Assembly (NCBI RefSeq): GCF_003591485.1
Contig: NZ_QZCF01000001.1
Span: forward strand, 682,001-746,000
Source: Paenibacillus sp. 1011MAR3C5
Lineage (GTDB): Bacteria; Bacillota; Bacilli; Paenibacillales; Paenibacillaceae
Direction of reading: 5' to 3'
DNA length: 64,000 bases
The notes beneath the pieces are model-generated. The model worked only from the letters and a program-made list of their open reading frames with translations. It did no database searches and had not been told where the DNA came from. The translations under genes and the position numbers were made by a program. This document shows, piece by piece, positions 25,184 through 35,134 of this stretch. How positions within the stretch are numbered: the stretch's first letter is position 1; every line of letters begins with the position of its first letter.

Positions 25184-25854
25184 TCCGCAGCCTCCATCCG
25201 ATAGCCGAGTCCCCGAACCGTCGTTATCCTGGCGGATACGCCCCAGCCCGCGAAGCGTTCGCGCAGCCGGTTCACATGGACATCGAGCGTTCGCTCGTTG
25301 CCATCGAAATCATAGCCCCATATTGATTCGATCAGCGAGCCCCTCGCAAGCGTTCGTCCCTTGTTGCCTATAAGGACGAAGAGCAGCTCGAATTCCTTCG
25401 GCGGCAGGGTCACGGGCTCTCCATTCACGCTCATCTGATAGGTAGAGCGGTCCATTATCAGTCCGCCAGCCGATACTTGCTGAGAAGTCGCGATCCGATA
25501 GCGTTTCATCAAGGCCCTTACGCGGACAACCAATTCCGGCGGATCAAACGGCTTTACAATATAGTCGTCCGTACCGATGTGGAAACCCTTCACTTTATCC
25601 TGCAATTCGCCTTTGGCTGTCACCATCAATATCGGTATATCATATTGCTCGCGCAGATTGCGGCACAATTCCCAGCCATCCATATTCGGCATCATAATAT
25701 CCAGAATGACCATATCCGCAGGAGAAGCATCCATGGCGTCCATCGCTTCTGCGCCATCTGATGCCTGCTGCACCTGATAGCCTTCCTTCGCCAATATGAC
25801 ACTCACAAGCTCTCGAATATGAGGATCGTCATCCACAATTAGCACATAACTCAT
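25180..25854 (-). CDS. OmpR/PhoB-family response regulator
   Basis: 224 aa. The receiver domain has phospho-acceptor Asp52 in VILDIMMPN and the acidic pocket DDD near residue 9. The C-terminal winged-helix DNA-binding domain (about 130-224) ends VNRLRERFAGWGVSARITTV RGLGYR. GAGGAGGGA precedes the ATG. It is 21 nt downstream of the ABC exporter and coupled to the histidine kinase. Confidence 0.94.
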   Translation of the reverse strand: MSYVLIVDDDPHIRELVSVILAKEGYQVQQASDGAEAMDAMDASPADMVILDIMMPNMDGWELCRNLREQYDIPILMVTAKGELQDKVKGFHIGTDDYIVKPFDPPELVVRVRALMKRYRIATSQQVSAGGLIMDRSTYQMSVNGEPVTLPPKEFELLFVLIGNKGRTLARGSLIESIWGYDFDGNERTLDVHVNRLRERFAGWGVSARITTVRGLGYRMEAAE

Positions 25855-25875
25855 ATACTATCCCTCCTCGCTTCA

Positions 25876-27624
25876 TCAGGCGGATATATTCATCTTCAAT
25901 TGTCCGTCCGCAAATTCCCGGTACAGGGCATGTGACCGGTACAATTGCTCATGCGTTCCTTTGCCTGTAATACGCCCCTTCTCCAAAAACACAATCGTAT
26001 CCGCATCCACTACAGTCGACAAGCGATGAGCGATGACAACCGTCGTACGGCCTGCCATCAAGTTTTTGAGCGCATCCTGCACGACTTCCTCCGACTTGCT
26101 GTCCAGATTGGATGTCGCTTCATCCAGCATAAGCAGCTCCGGGTCGCGAAGCAGCGCTCTCGCAATGGCAATCCGCTGCCGCTGTCCGCCGGACAGCTTA
26201 ATGCCCCGCTCGCCCACTTCCGTATCATAGCCGGCTGGCAGCTCACGGATAAAACCGTCGGCATAAGCCATGCGTGCAGCGTTCTCCATCTCTTCGTCGC
26301 TGACCGCCCGGTCCAGCCCGTAGCTCAAATTATCGCGGATCGACCCGGCAATAATCGGACTCTCCTGTGAAACGTAACCGATTTTGGACCGCCACGAACG
26401 CAGCATCACGTCCGACAGGTTTTGATCCCCGATGCGGATCTTGCCCGAGGTCGGCGAGTAGAAGCGCTCCAACAACGAGAACAAGGTCGTCTTGCCGCTT
26501 CCGCTAGGACCTACAATCGCTGTGACCTTGCCCGCCTCAATCGTCATGCTGACATCCTGCAGAATCGGCTCTTCCGGCTTATAGGCGAACGAAACCCGCT
26601 CCAGGGATACCGACTTGCGGATATTCACGACCTCACTGCCGCCATCTTGATTCTCTTCCTCCGCGCCCATAATAGCGATAATGCTGTCGGTCGCTCCCAT
26701 AGCCTTCTGGAACTGTGTGAAAAACTGCGAGATTTGTGTAATCGGCAGCATGATTTGAAACAAATACATGATAAAAGCAACCAGCTCGCCGGCTGTCATC
26801 GCGCCTGACGATACTTGAACGCCGCCAAAGCCGATCAAGCCAACCAGCAGCAGCAATATAATAAAGGAAATCACTGGCGCAATCAATGCCTGCATCTTGG
26901 CTTCCTTCAGGCCGAAGCGGAACAAATTCATAATGCCGGCGCGGCCCTGCTCATACTCCCTTGGCTCGGAGCCTGATGCTTTCACCAGCCTGATTTCGGA
27001 TACGACGCGGTTAATGACAGACGTAAACTTTGCGTTTTCTTCCTGCGTTTCCTTGGATATCTTGTACATGCGCGATCCGATCGGCCCCATAATAAGCGCC
27101 GCTACCGGGAAGACGACCAGCATCACGAACGTCATCTGCCAGTTCATGTAGAACAAGATAGCCAGTGCACCGATCACAGACAAGATGCCGGTGAAGAAGC
27201 CTGTAATATGCTCGGTGATCAAGCTTTTCAGAATAGCCGTATCATTTGTTAGCCTGCTGATCGTCTCCCCCGACGACTTGTTATCGTAATACGGCACAGG
27301 CAGGCGCAGCAGCTTGCTCCACAGCCGTTCGCGAATGGAAGATACGATCTTATTGCCGCTGTAATGGAGCCAATAGACTGACAGCCCTCCTGCCACAACC
27401 TGAGCGATAAACGCAACAGCGATGCCGATAATCTGTCCCGGACCAAGCGATCCGAATGAAAAGCCGTTTACCAGTTCTTTTGTAAACAACGGAATTGTAA
27501 GCCCGACCAGCGTCGTGACGACACTTAACAGCACAGCCAGCCCCAGCAGCAGCTTAGGAGGATTTGTCTCCATAATAAGCTTCGCAAATCGTTTGATCGC
27601 GCCCTTCTTTTTCTCTTTTTCCAT
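25876..27624 (-). CDS. ABC multidrug-type exporter, fused membrane and ATPase domains (BmrA-like)
   Basis: 582 aa half-transporter that should work as a homodimer. Six membrane helices fall within residues 1-320, the first near [20 protein letters not shown]. The nucleotide-binding domain carries Walker [11 protein letters not shown], the LSGGQ signature, Walker [10 protein letters not shown] and the H-loop IAHRLST. The length and layout match B. subtilis BmrA. The start [13 protein letters not shown] ending at 27624 replaces a longer frame whose first 89 residues are not domain-like; the Shine-Dalgarno sequence (GGAG) lies close to the ATG. The two-component genes follow 21 nt later. Confidence 0.92.
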   Translation of the reverse strand: MEKEKKKGAIKRFAKLIMETNPPKLLLGLAVLLSVVTTLVGLTIPLFTKELVNGFSFGSLGPGQIIGIAVAFIAQVVAGGLSVYWLHYSGNKIVSSIRERLWSKLLRLPVPYYDNKSSGETISRLTNDTAILKSLITEHITGFFTGILSVIGALAILFYMNWQMTFVMLVVFPVAALIMGPIGSRMYKISKETQEENAKFTSVINRVVSEIRLVKASGSEPREYEQGRAGIMNLFRFGLKEAKMQALIAPVISFIILLLLVGLIGFGGVQVSSGAMTAGELVAFIMYLFQIMLPITQISQFFTQFQKAMGATDSIIAIMGAEEENQDGGSEVVNIRKSVSLERVSFAYKPEEPILQDVSMTIEAGKVTAIVGPSGSGKTTLFSLLERFYSPTSGKIRIGDQNLSDVMLRSWRSKIGYVSQESPIIAGSIRDNLSYGLDRAVSDEEMENAARMAYADGFIRELPAGYDTEVGERGIKLSGGQRQRIAIARALLRDPELLMLDEATSNLDSKSEEVVQDALKNLMAGRTTVVIAHRLSTVVDADTIVFLEKGRITGKGTHEQLYRSHALYREFADGQLKMNISA

Positions 27625-28048
27625 CTCTCCACATCCTATCTCTATCTGTTCTATATTCTTACTGTACCTTCCCTGTTTAAACGGAATGTAAACAACTACG
27701 ATACAAAATGAGTCGTCCCAAAAAACTTGGCATGAGTACATGACCGAACTTATAGATGCCTGTGCATGGCTGTACAAACCATCTGCACAACAACGATTTT
27801 CCGATCCGATACCAAGGTGAACGCTACCGCCTCTCCACTCAAAAAAAGAAGCCCGCCCTTGTAAAATGGAAGGGTGGAGCAACCATTTCAAAGGAGGCTT
27901 CTTTTGTCATTCAAAAGTATCAGCTTATAATTACAGAAAGCAGCGGCAGATCTAAGTAAACTATCTTTCAGGCGAGACAATCTCTAAGCCGAGTTTCTCG
28001 GCTTAGAGCGCGAAAGCGAGCTCGTATCTTAATCCGCTCTTTGTTTGC
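27625..28048. other. 424-bp intergenic region with possible mobile-element relic
   Basis: Carries the single repeat core at 27986-28004. A second structure pairs AAAGAAGCC (about 27845) with GGCTTCTTT (about 27896), enclosing a smaller CCCTT/AAGGG stem. Just inside it, AAAGGAGG is followed by TTG and only seven sense codons before a stop, as if a reading frame had been truncated. A 67-codon frame at 27756-27959 runs through the same DNA but has no ribosome binding site. I see no recognisable transposase. Confidence 0.4.
27986..28004. repeat. Single copy of the AAGCCGA palindromic core
   Basis: AAGCCGAGTTTCTCGGCTT, identical to the core of array 2 at 35.3 kb and flanked by CT/AG that lengthen the stem. 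No second unit lies 51 bp to either side. It is downstream of the ABC-2 permease gene and lacks the U-tract of a terminator. Confidence 0.85.
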
Positions 28049-28885
28049 TTATCGTGTGTTATGCTTTCGGAAAAAGTAGAACGTAAGCGGGGCGAATACG
28101 ACGATCAACAATGTTCCCATCCCAATGCCCCACGCAAGATCGGCTGTAGTAGCCGTTCCATGCATAAGCCCTCTGAGAGCGGATGCCGCAAGGCTGATCG
28201 GGTTAAAGTCCACTATTTCCCCCAGCCAGCCCGGCATCGTAGCCGAGTCCACAAATATGCTGCTTGCAAATAGCAGCGGATAAATCATGACCATGCTTGT
28301 ACCGGAGACGGTCTCCGGCTTCTTCACCAAGATGCCCATCATCGCAAATATCCAGCTAAAGCTGAAGGCAATGAAAACGGCATATGCAAGAGCCATCAGC
28401 ACGCCCCCCGCTCCGCCTTCCGGACGAAAGCCGAGCAGAAGACCGATGCCGATCGTGACAATCGATGCAACAACATAACGCAAGGAATCGGTCATAATCG
28501 GTCCCAGCACGCTCGCCGGCGGCCAGACTGACATCGTCCGGAACCGGTTGTGCACGCCTTTCGCAATATCCTGGCAAAAGGTGGTCCCGCTATAGACGGT
28601 CATGGGAGCTACAATGAGAACCATGGCGCCGGGGAGCAGAAATTGAATGTATTCGGAAGTCGATCCCGCAATAGCGCCGCCGAACAAAAACGTGAAGATA
28701 AGCAGCATCAGTACGGGCGATGCCAGACAATCCACGATAAAGCCAAACGGGTTGTTTTTGACGCCAAGGAAGGTTCTTCTCATAAATACGCCTGTTGCAG
28801 CAATACGTCCCGGTCTCCGCGGAACGGCACGCCGGATGATCCAGGCCGGTTGGCCCGATGAATCCGCAGCATGAGTTTTGTTCAT
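28049..28885 (-). CDS. ABC-2 type permease (DrrB-like)
   Basis: 278 aa with about six membrane helices: the first near GFIVDCLASPVLMLLIFTFL, the last near LLIVVFAPLTFYF. The signature stretch PLLFASSIFVDSATMPGWLG with NPISLAASALRGL is characteristic of daunorubicin-type ABC-2 exporters. Its start overlaps the ATPase gene stop by four bases, so both form one transporter. The N-terminal 30 residues are hydrophilic and basic. Confidence 0.9.
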   Translation of the reverse strand: MNKTHAADSSGQPAWIIRRAVPRRPGRIAATGVFMRRTFLGVKNNPFGFIVDCLASPVLMLLIFTFLFGGAIAGSTSEYIQFLLPGAMVLIVAPMTVYSGTTFCQDIAKGVHNRFRTMSVWPPASVLGPIMTDSLRYVVASIVTIGIGLLLGFRPEGGAGGVLMALAYAVFIAFSFSWIFAMMGILVKKPETVSGTSMVMIYPLLFASSIFVDSATMPGWLGEIVDFNPISLAASALRGLMHGTATTADLAWGIGMGTLLIVVFAPLTFYFFRKHNTR

Positions 28886-29835
28886 GACACAGCCTCCTTG
28901 TTGCGCGCATCGGTTAACGAGAGGAATACCTCATCAAGGCTTGGCTCGGAGAGAGCGAATTCCACAACTGGACATTGATGGTCCATCAGTGTCTGAATAG
29001 CCCGACTTGCCAGCCGCTCATCCGGTGAAGGAACTCTAATCAATAGCGGATCCTCCTCATCCCGCGTAATATGCAGTCCGTAATCGTCAGCGAGCAGCCG
29101 GATATAAGGTTCAAGTGCGACTTGTTCCTTCAACCGGATCGTCAACGTCTTCCCCCCGACGGCAGCCTTCAGCTCCCTTGGTGTTCCTTCAGCTATAATA
29201 CGCCCCTCATCCAGGACCGCGATCCGGTCCGCCAGCCGATCCGCCTCCTCCAGATACTGGGTCGTCAGCAATACCGTCGTGCCCTGCTTCAGCAAGGAGC
29301 GCACCACCTCCCATACTTGCAGGCGGCTCTGGGGATCTAGCCCCGTCGTCGGCTCGTCCAGGAAGATAACTTCCGGCTGGGCCAATACGCTTGCCGCAAT
29401 ATCCAGACGCCTCCGCATGCCGCCCGAGTATTGCTCCACAAGGCGATACTTCGCCTCCTCAAGTCCAAAAGCGGCCAGCAACTCGTCGGCTAATCCTCTC
29501 GCTTCCTTCCAAGAGTAACCGTAGAGCTTGGCGAACATCGCCAAGTTCTCAAAGCCGGACAAGCCTTCATCCAGTGCAGCAAACTGTCCTGTCAAGCTGA
29601 TTTTGCCCCGGACAGCCGCCGCCTCCTTCACGACATCGCACCCCCCGATCTGCGCCGTACCGCCATCCGGCAAGATCAATGTGGACAGCATCTCGACGAC
29701 CGTGGTTTTGCCCGCGCCATTCGGGCCTAACAGGGCGAACAGCTCTCCTTGGCGAATCGCAAGATCAACTCCTTTCACGACTTCCCTATTGCGGTATGAC
29801 TTTCGAAGCTGATTCACTTCAATGGCTAACGACAT
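28882..29835 (-). CDS. ABC transporter ATP-binding protein (DrrA-like)
   Basis: 317 aa. Walker A GPNGAGKTT, signature YSGGMRRRLDIA, Walker B VIFLDEPTTGLD and the H-loop LLTTQYLEEADRL, followed by the C-terminal domain (about 220-317) typical of DrrA exporters. The ATG ending at 29835 is preferred over 29841 because GGAGAGGAG then sits 8 nt away. It forms an export system with the ABC-2 permease; the substrate is unknown. Confidence 0.92.
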   Translation of the reverse strand: MSLAIEVNQLRKSYRNREVVKGVDLAIRQGELFALLGPNGAGKTTVVEMLSTLILPDGGTAQIGGCDVVKEAAAVRGKISLTGQFAALDEGLSGFENLAMFAKLYGYSWKEARGLADELLAAFGLEEAKYRLVEQYSGGMRRRLDIAASVLAQPEVIFLDEPTTGLDPQSRLQVWEVVRSLLKQGTTVLLTTQYLEEADRLADRIAVLDEGRIIAEGTPRELKAAVGGKTLTIRLKEQVALEPYIRLLADDYGLHITRDEEDPLLIRVPSPDERLASRAIQTLMDHQCPVVEFALSEPSLDEVFLSLTDARNKEAVS

Positions 29836-29927
29836 CGCCATTCTCCTCTCCTACGAAAAAGCAAATGCTTGAATTTGCCGAATCTCCAGCTGTATACCGT
29901 AGTGGTTCTTTTAAATATAGAACGATT

Positions 29928-30749
29928 TTAAGTAAACCGATCCTTATGCTCTAGCACCCACTCGGCGAACGTTCTGGCCGGCTTGCTGGTAACCTGCTCC
30001 ACCGTCGGCAGCACCGTATACCCGATTTCAGGCGGGTTTTTGCCCATCTGGACAAAAAATGCGATGGATTCCTCGTCATAGCCCTGCTCGCTCCATCTTT
30101 GTCTGGCTTCCTCCTCCGACAGCTCCTCGAAGCGGATATCCTTGCCTGTCGCTTCCGCGATGACGTTGACCGCCTCGACCCGCGACAATGCCTCCGGCCC
30201 TGTCAAGTAATAGCTTTGGCCATGATGACCGCCATTGACAAGCGCCGCAACAGATACCGCTGCGATATCTCCTTCGTGTATTCGGGCGCTGCGCACGGAG
30301 CCGAATGGCTCTCGGACGACTCCCTCCGCTTGAATAGACGGCTGCCAGTCGATTAGCGCATTGGACATGAACTCCACAGGCATAAGAATGGTCCATTCCA
30401 GCGAGCTTGCTTTAAGCGCCTCTTCGAGCGGCCCTTCCTCATAAGACATCAGCAGGGATACCCGCTGTACGCCCGCCTCCTCCGCAAGCCGGATAAGGGC
30501 TGGATCGGTATTCCACGGCATATACGAATCATAGCTGGAAGCGATCAAATGAATGCCGGTAACGCCAATCAGCGCCTCCCGCAGCGTATCCGCCTTTGTC
30601 AAATCGCCCGCTACCGCCTCTGCACCTTCCGGCAATTGCGCCTTCTCCGGATTACGAGTAACCGCCCTTACCCGCATCCCTTTATTCACTAGCTGCTCCA
30701 CTACATGTCTTCCAATCGTTCCTGTTGCGCCAGTTACCAGAATCGTCAT
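29928..30749 (-). CDS. NAD(P)-binding NmrA/atypical SDR family protein
   Basis: 273 aa. A Rossmann dinucleotide motif GATGTIG (residues 7-13) is followed by VTRNPEKAQLP, where the Arg suggests NADP(H). The centre lacks a clear catalytic Tyr-x-x-x-Lys, as usual for NmrA-like proteins, so it may be a redox-sensing protein or a quinone/flavin reductase-type enzyme. It starts 3 nt after the WYL regulator gene ends and is almost certainly co-transcribed with it. Confidence 0.87.
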   Translation of the reverse strand: MTILVTGATGTIGRHVVEQLVNKGMRVRAVTRNPEKAQLPEGAEAVAGDLTKADTLREALIGVTGIHLIASSYDSYMPWNTDPALIRLAEEAGVQRVSLLMSYEEGPLEEALKASSLEWTILMPVEFMSNALIDWQPSIQAEGVVREPFGSVRSARIHEGDIAAVSVAALVNGGHHGQSYYLTGPEALSRVEAVNVIAEATGKDIRFEELSEEEARQRWSEQGYDEESIAFFVQMGKNPPEIGYTVLPTVEQVTSKPARTFAEWVLEHKDRFT

Positions 30750-30752
30750 CTG

Positions 30753-31661
30753 TTATGGCCTCCTTTGGTTTTCATAGTTTGCGCGAATGGCTTCAAGCTG
30801 GTTCAACAATTGCTGCCTTAGGTCTTCTGGAGAAATAATCTCGACAATCGGACCGAAGCTGAGGATGACGGATAACGCATAAGCTGGCGAAAAAAACAGC
30901 GTATGCACATCGATATGTGTGCCCCGGTGTGTGCACTGGCCCTGAAACTGCTCGAAAATACGCGGCTGGTTGGTGGCTTGAAAGCGGAGATGAACCTCAA
31001 TGGCTTGAACACTCTCCTCCGACATCCATGATGCCATCTCGAGCTTTGGGTGGAATTGGTCCTCCGTCACCTGCAGATGATTTATGCGGGATACCTTGAA
31101 GCAGCGCTGAGCCTGCTTCAACAGGCAGTGCCCCTCCACATACCACCAGCCCCGGTCCCAATACAACCGGGCTGGCTCCATGCTTCTCTCCGACACGTTC
31201 CCCGCCGAGTCCGTGTACCAGAACGTTACGATACGCTGCAGTCCGATCGCTTCATACAGCGGCTTGATCGCATCCTTCTCCAATACCGAAGCGCTTGCGT
31301 CGATAATAATCGGGTTCGGACTGCCTCCATTCAGCAGGGCGGGCTGCAAACTGCCCAGCTTATGGACGATCGACGTGATTTTGTTCCCGACCGCTTCTTC
31401 CATCCCTTTCAGCAAATGAAAGATGACAGACAAGTCATCGATGGAGAAATGCTGCTTGGACAAGTAATAACCGTCCATCAGCTCGAAGCCTCCAACCACG
31501 CCGGAGAAGGACACAACAGGTATTCCGGCTTCATTAATCAAATCCAGGTCACGGTAGATCGTACGAATGGACACTTCGAAGCGGGCGGCCAGCTCCGCCG
31601 CTGTAACCCGTTTTTTTGTCATCAGCTCTATCGTAATACCGAGCAAACGTTCCAGCTTCAC
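30753..31661 (-). CDS. WYL-domain transcriptional regulator (DeoR-type HTH)
   Basis: About 302 aa from the GTG ending at 31661 (KLERLLGITIELMTKKRVTA), with GAGGGGG 6 nt upstream; a longer frame exists but lacks a site. The N-terminal HTH reads VTAAELAARFEVSIRTIYRD and is followed by a WYL effector domain (about 135-215), with the aromatic-rich YWDRGWWYVEGHC block. WYL proteins sense nucleic acid or other anionic ligands. A perfect palindrome 65 nt upstream of the start is a candidate operator, so autoregulation together with the NmrA-like gene is likely. Confidence 0.88.
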   Translation of the reverse strand: MKLERLLGITIELMTKKRVTAAELAARFEVSIRTIYRDLDLINEAGIPVVSFSGVVGGFELMDGYYLSKQHFSIDDLSVIFHLLKGMEEAVGNKITSIVHKLGSLQPALLNGGSPNPIIIDASASVLEKDAIKPLYEAIGLQRIVTFWYTDSAGNVSERSMEPARLYWDRGWWYVEGHCLLKQAQRCFKVSRINHLQVTEDQFHPKLEMASWMSEESVQAIEVHLRFQATNQPRIFEQFQGQCTHRGTHIDVHTLFFSPAYALSVILSFGPIVEIISPEDLRQQLLNQLEAIRANYENQRRP

Positions 31662-31725
31662 ACCGTTCCCCCTCTTCCAGGATGCTAAACTCCGATCCGC
31701 TACAAGGATCATAACGCAGTAAATA

Positions 31726-31742
31726 TGACATCATGTATGTCA
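31726..31742. promoter_or_regulatory. Candidate operator of the WYL regulator
   Basis: Perfect 6-5-6 inverted repeat TGACATCATGTATGTCA, immediately upstream of the WYL-NmrA operon and in the expected promoter zone. Confidence 0.55.
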
Positions 31743-31789
31743 GTGTTTAAAGCCGGTATTTCTTTTATTTGTCATTATATCGGCCATTA

Positions 31790-31828
31790 ATAAAGAAAAA
31801 ACGGCATCAAGCCTTGGGCCTGATACCG
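31790..31828 (-). terminator. Rho-independent terminator after recQ
   Basis: 12-bp stem CGGCATCAAGCC (31802-31813) and GGCCTGATACCG (31817-31828), followed on the minus strand by TTTTTTCTTT. Confidence 0.85.
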
Positions 31829-31853
31829 CTTCATGTATTCCATTTATTCGGTT

Positions 31854-34013
31854 TCACTTCGAGCCGCTAGGTATGCCATGCTTGCACATCACGCCATGAA
31901 TCGCGAAATAAGCCACGTCGGAAGGAAGCTCGTCCTTAATCGGCTTCAGCCGTTCTGAGCCTACAAGCTCTATTGCCTTTAATATATTCTCTTCTTGGTG
32001 AGGAGGAATGATCCGATCCCAGTCCACCTCATGGCCTTCGTCTGCACCGCGAATGATATGTCCCTCCACTGTCACTTGGCTGAATCCTCGCTCCTTTGCA
32101 ATCTCGGCTGGAGACATGCCCGAGTTGAATAGCTCCAGCGACTGCAGATGACTAGGCTGCTCTCCCTGATCCGATCTTCTGGCAGCTGGTGCTTGCCTGC
32201 TTGTTCGAGAGTAGGACTCCGATGCGGAATCGCCAGGGGTTTGCGGGAACTCGGCAACGATACGGATAATACTCTCCCCGTATTTGTTTCCCTTAGCCGA
32301 CCCGATCCCTTTCACATCAAGCAGCTCGTCAATCGATGCCGGACGAGCATTCGCAATCTCTCTAAGGGTAGCGTCGAAGAAAATCATAAATGGAGGCACG
32401 CCTTCCTTCGCCGCAGTGTCTCTGCGCCACTCCTTAAGCGCATCGAATAACGGAGAAGAGGCCGATGTTGCCGTTGCTGCCTGTCTTACAGACGCCCGCA
32501 CTCGCTGCGTTATCCTCTCCTTGCCTTCCAGAACAGGCAGCGCATTCGCCGTAAGCGAGACGGTCGGATATTGACCTTCGCTAAGCCGCATATACCCTTC
32601 GGCTACAAGCCAATAAAGCCAGTCCGCAACTTCCTTCTCCGGCAAATGACGCATGAGCCCGTATGTCGTTAACCGGTCCAGGCCAAATTCCAGCAGCCGC
32701 TTGTCGCGGGAGCCCTTCAGCACTTTCGCCGCCATCGTCACACCAAAGCGTCCCTTCATTCTGCCTACGCAGGAGAGCGCCATCTTTGCGTCCTCCGTAC
32801 GATCGACTGCTTCACTCTTGTCCAGACAGCTGCTGCATTTTCCGCATTGCTGCACGTCGCTTTCTCCAAAGTAGTCAACGATAAACTGCTGCAGGCAGCG
32901 CTGCGTCCGGCTGTAGTTCATTATCAAATGAAGCTTGGACATCTGAACGGACTTCCGGTCCGCATCCCCCGTCCCTTGCTCGATCAGGAAGCGCTGAACC
33001 TGCATATCAGCCGGTTCGAAGAGCAGGATACAGTCACTTTCTTCCCCATCCCTGCCGGCTCTGCCCGCTTCCTGGTAATACGACTCCAGGTCGCCTGGCA
33101 TCTGCCAATGCAGGACATACCGGACGTTGGGCTTGTCGATACCCATGCCGAACGCGTTCGTCGCCACCATGACGCGGACCTGATCGAATCGAAAGTTCTC
33201 TTGCGTCGCTGCCCGCTCGGTATCTGACAATCCGCCATGATAAATGCCCGACTTAAGACCGAATTGCCGAACGATACCGCCTACCTCCTCTGCTTCTTTT
33301 CTCGTAGCCGTATAGATAATGCCGGATTGATCCTCTCTTTGCTTTAGAAAGTCTTTCAGGAACCGTTTCTTATCCACGCCGCTCACGACGGACAAAGACA
33401 AATTGGGACGAGCAAAACCCGTCACATACCGGCGCGGATCATTCAACCTGAGCATATGTGCAATATCATCAGCTACCTCTGCTGTAGCTGTCGCCGTAAA
33501 TGCGGCCACAAGCGGACGATTCGGCATTCGGCCGATCCATCCGGCAAGCTGGCGGTAGCTTGGACGGAAGTCATGCCCCCACTGGGAGACGCAATGCGCC
33601 TCGTCAATCGCGATTAGCGGAATGTGCAGCTGCTCCGACAGTGTCTGGAACATCGGGGCGTCCAATCTTTCCGGTGCTACATACAATAGCTTGTATTCCC
33701 CTTGCATCGCCTTTCGGAGCACTTCCCGGTACTCTGCCGCACCAAGCGAGCTATTAAGGAAAGCAGCCGCTACGCCTACACGATGCAGGCTGTCGACTTG
33801 ATCCTTCATGAGCGAGATTAACGGCGATATAACCAACGTTGTACCCGGCAGCAGCAGGGCCGGAATTTGATAACAAATCGATTTTCCGCCGCCCGTCGGC
33901 AGTATGGCCAGCGTATCGTGGCCATCCACTATGCCCGCAATAATGTCTTCCTGGCCTTTTCGGAATGAATCATAACCGTATATTTCCTTAAGCAATTGCA
34001 ATGCTTTCTCCAT
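31854..34013 (-). CDS. recQ: ATP-dependent DNA helicase RecQ
   Basis: 3'-5' helicase for replication-fork repair and recombination. 719 aa, longer than B. subtilis RecQ (about 590). Domains in order: SF2 helicase with Walker A LPTGGGKS (near residue 38) and box II IDEAHC; helicase C-terminal lobe (QEAGRAGRDGEES); RecQ zinc domain with the cysteine pattern C(x)nCGKCSSC; winged helix; HRDC (about 515-590, ELLDVKGIGSAKGNKYGESI); and an extra C-terminal helix-turn-helix region (about 625-719, SPAEIAKERGFSQVTVEGHI). The Shine-Dalgarno sequence is weak (TAAGAG). Confidence 0.95.
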   Translation of the reverse strand: MEKALQLLKEIYGYDSFRKGQEDIIAGIVDGHDTLAILPTGGGKSICYQIPALLLPGTTLVISPLISLMKDQVDSLHRVGVAAAFLNSSLGAAEYREVLRKAMQGEYKLLYVAPERLDAPMFQTLSEQLHIPLIAIDEAHCVSQWGHDFRPSYRQLAGWIGRMPNRPLVAAFTATATAEVADDIAHMLRLNDPRRYVTGFARPNLSLSVVSGVDKKRFLKDFLKQREDQSGIIYTATRKEAEEVGGIVRQFGLKSGIYHGGLSDTERAATQENFRFDQVRVMVATNAFGMGIDKPNVRYVLHWQMPGDLESYYQEAGRAGRDGEESDCILLFEPADMQVQRFLIEQGTGDADRKSVQMSKLHLIMNYSRTQRCLQQFIVDYFGESDVQQCGKCSSCLDKSEAVDRTEDAKMALSCVGRMKGRFGVTMAAKVLKGSRDKRLLEFGLDRLTTYGLMRHLPEKEVADWLYWLVAEGYMRLSEGQYPTVSLTANALPVLEGKERITQRVRASVRQAATATSASSPLFDALKEWRRDTAAKEGVPPFMIFFDATLREIANARPASIDELLDVKGIGSAKGNKYGESIIRIVAEFPQTPGDSASESYSRTSRQAPAARRSDQGEQPSHLQSLELFNSGMSPAEIAKERGFSQVTVEGHIIRGADEGHEVDWDRIIPPHQEENILKAIELVGSERLKPIKDELPSDVAYFAIHGVMCKHGIPSGSK

Positions 34014-34035
34014 CTCTTACTGCGGCCTCCTCTCT

Positions 34036-34074
34036 TCCAAAACGGAAAGAACCCTGGCAGCGTTCTGTCAGGGT
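34036..34074 (-). terminator. Hairpin after mdh
   Basis: ACCCTGGCAG (34051-34060) pairs with CTGTCAGGGT (34065-34074), one mismatch, around CGTT. On the minus strand TTCTTTCCGTTTT follows, a moderate U-tract. Confidence 0.6.
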
Positions 34075-34189
34075 CCTCCCGTACTTTAAGTCAAAGATAT
34101 ATGGGGATGAGACAAACGAGCCAATGCTACTGCCATTACTGTGCGGCATAACGACTGTATATCCCTATTCATCCCGTTTATTGTATGAA

Positions 34190-35134
34190 TTAACCAGCAT
34201 TTACGATTTGGATCACATTGCGTACGGATTGTGCGGATTGATCAAGTGCCGCTTTCTCTTCAGCCGTCAGCTCAAGCTCGATTACTTTCTCAATGCCGTC
34301 GCCGCCGATGACAGCAGGCACGCCCATAAACAGATTCTCGTATCCGTATTCACCTTCAAGGTACGCGATAACCGGGATGATCCGTTTTTTGTCTTTCAAC
34401 ACAGCTTCCGTCATTTGGACGAGGGAAGCAGCAGGTGCATAATACGCACTGCCATTGCCAAGCAGATTGACGATTTCGCCGCCGCCGACGCGCGCACGCT
34501 TGACGATGGCTTCGATGCGGTCAGCCGGAATAAGCTTCTCGATCGGAATGCCTGCTACGTTGGAGTAACGCACAAGCGGCACCATGTCATCGCCGTGCCC
34601 GCCAAGCACAAACCCGCGAACATCTTCAACCGACACATTCAGCTCTTGCGCGATGAAGGTGCAATAACGGGCAGTATCCAGGACACCGGACTGGCCGATT
34701 ACGCGATTTTTAGGGAAGCCAAGCGACTGGTAGGCAACGTATGTCATCGCGTCTACCGGATTGCTCAGGATGATTACGTAAGCGTTGGGACTTGTCGCCT
34801 TTACGCTTTCGCAGACAGATTTGACGATGCCGGCATTGGTGTTCACGAGATCATCGCGGCTCATGCCAGGCTTGCGCGCTACGCCAGCCGTAATGATCAC
34901 AACATCAGAATCCTTGGTATCCTCATAGTTCGATGTACCGATAATGTTCGCATCGACGCCGATAACCGGAGTAGCCTCCAGCATATCGAGCGCTTTGCCC
35001 TTCGTAGGGTTCTCCAGAGGCGCGATATCGACCAGCACGATATCGCCAAGTTCCTTTTGCGCCAACATAAGCGCCGTCGTTGCGCCCGTGAAACCTGCAC
35101 CTACAACCGTAATTTTCTTACGTTGAATAGCCAT
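34190..35134 (-). CDS. mdh: Malate dehydrogenase
   Basis: NAD-dependent oxidation of malate to oxaloacetate. 314 aa from the ATG ending at 35134 ([20 protein letters not shown]), with AGGGAGGT 7 nt upstream. NAD-binding [12 protein letters not shown], substrate-binding Arg region [27 protein letters not shown] and catalytic His in [11 protein letters not shown] all fit the LDH-like Mdh of Bacillus. It is the last gene of citZ-icd-mdh, but a 694-nt gap holding repeat array 2 separates it from icd. Confidence 0.96.
   Translation of the reverse strand: MAIQRKKITVVGAGFTGATTALMLAQKELGDIVLVDIAPLENPTKGKALDMLEATPVIGVDANIIGTSNYEDTKDSDVVIITAGVARKPGMSRDDLVNTNAGIVKSVCESVKATSPNAYVIILSNPVDAMTYVAYQSLGFPKNRVIGQSGVLDTARYCTFIAQELNVSVEDVRGFVLGGHGDDMVPLVRYSNVAGIPIEKLIPADRIEAIVKRARVGGGEIVNLLGNGSAYYAPAASLVQMTEAVLKDKKRIIPVIAYLEGEYGYENLFMGVPAVIGGDGIEKVIELELTAEEKAALDQSAQSVRNVIQIVNAG

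Noticed and set aside
27756..27959. 67-codon plus-strand gene
   Set aside because: No ribosome binding site, overlaps nested inverted repeats, and opens toward an opposed gene. Treated as possible relic DNA instead.
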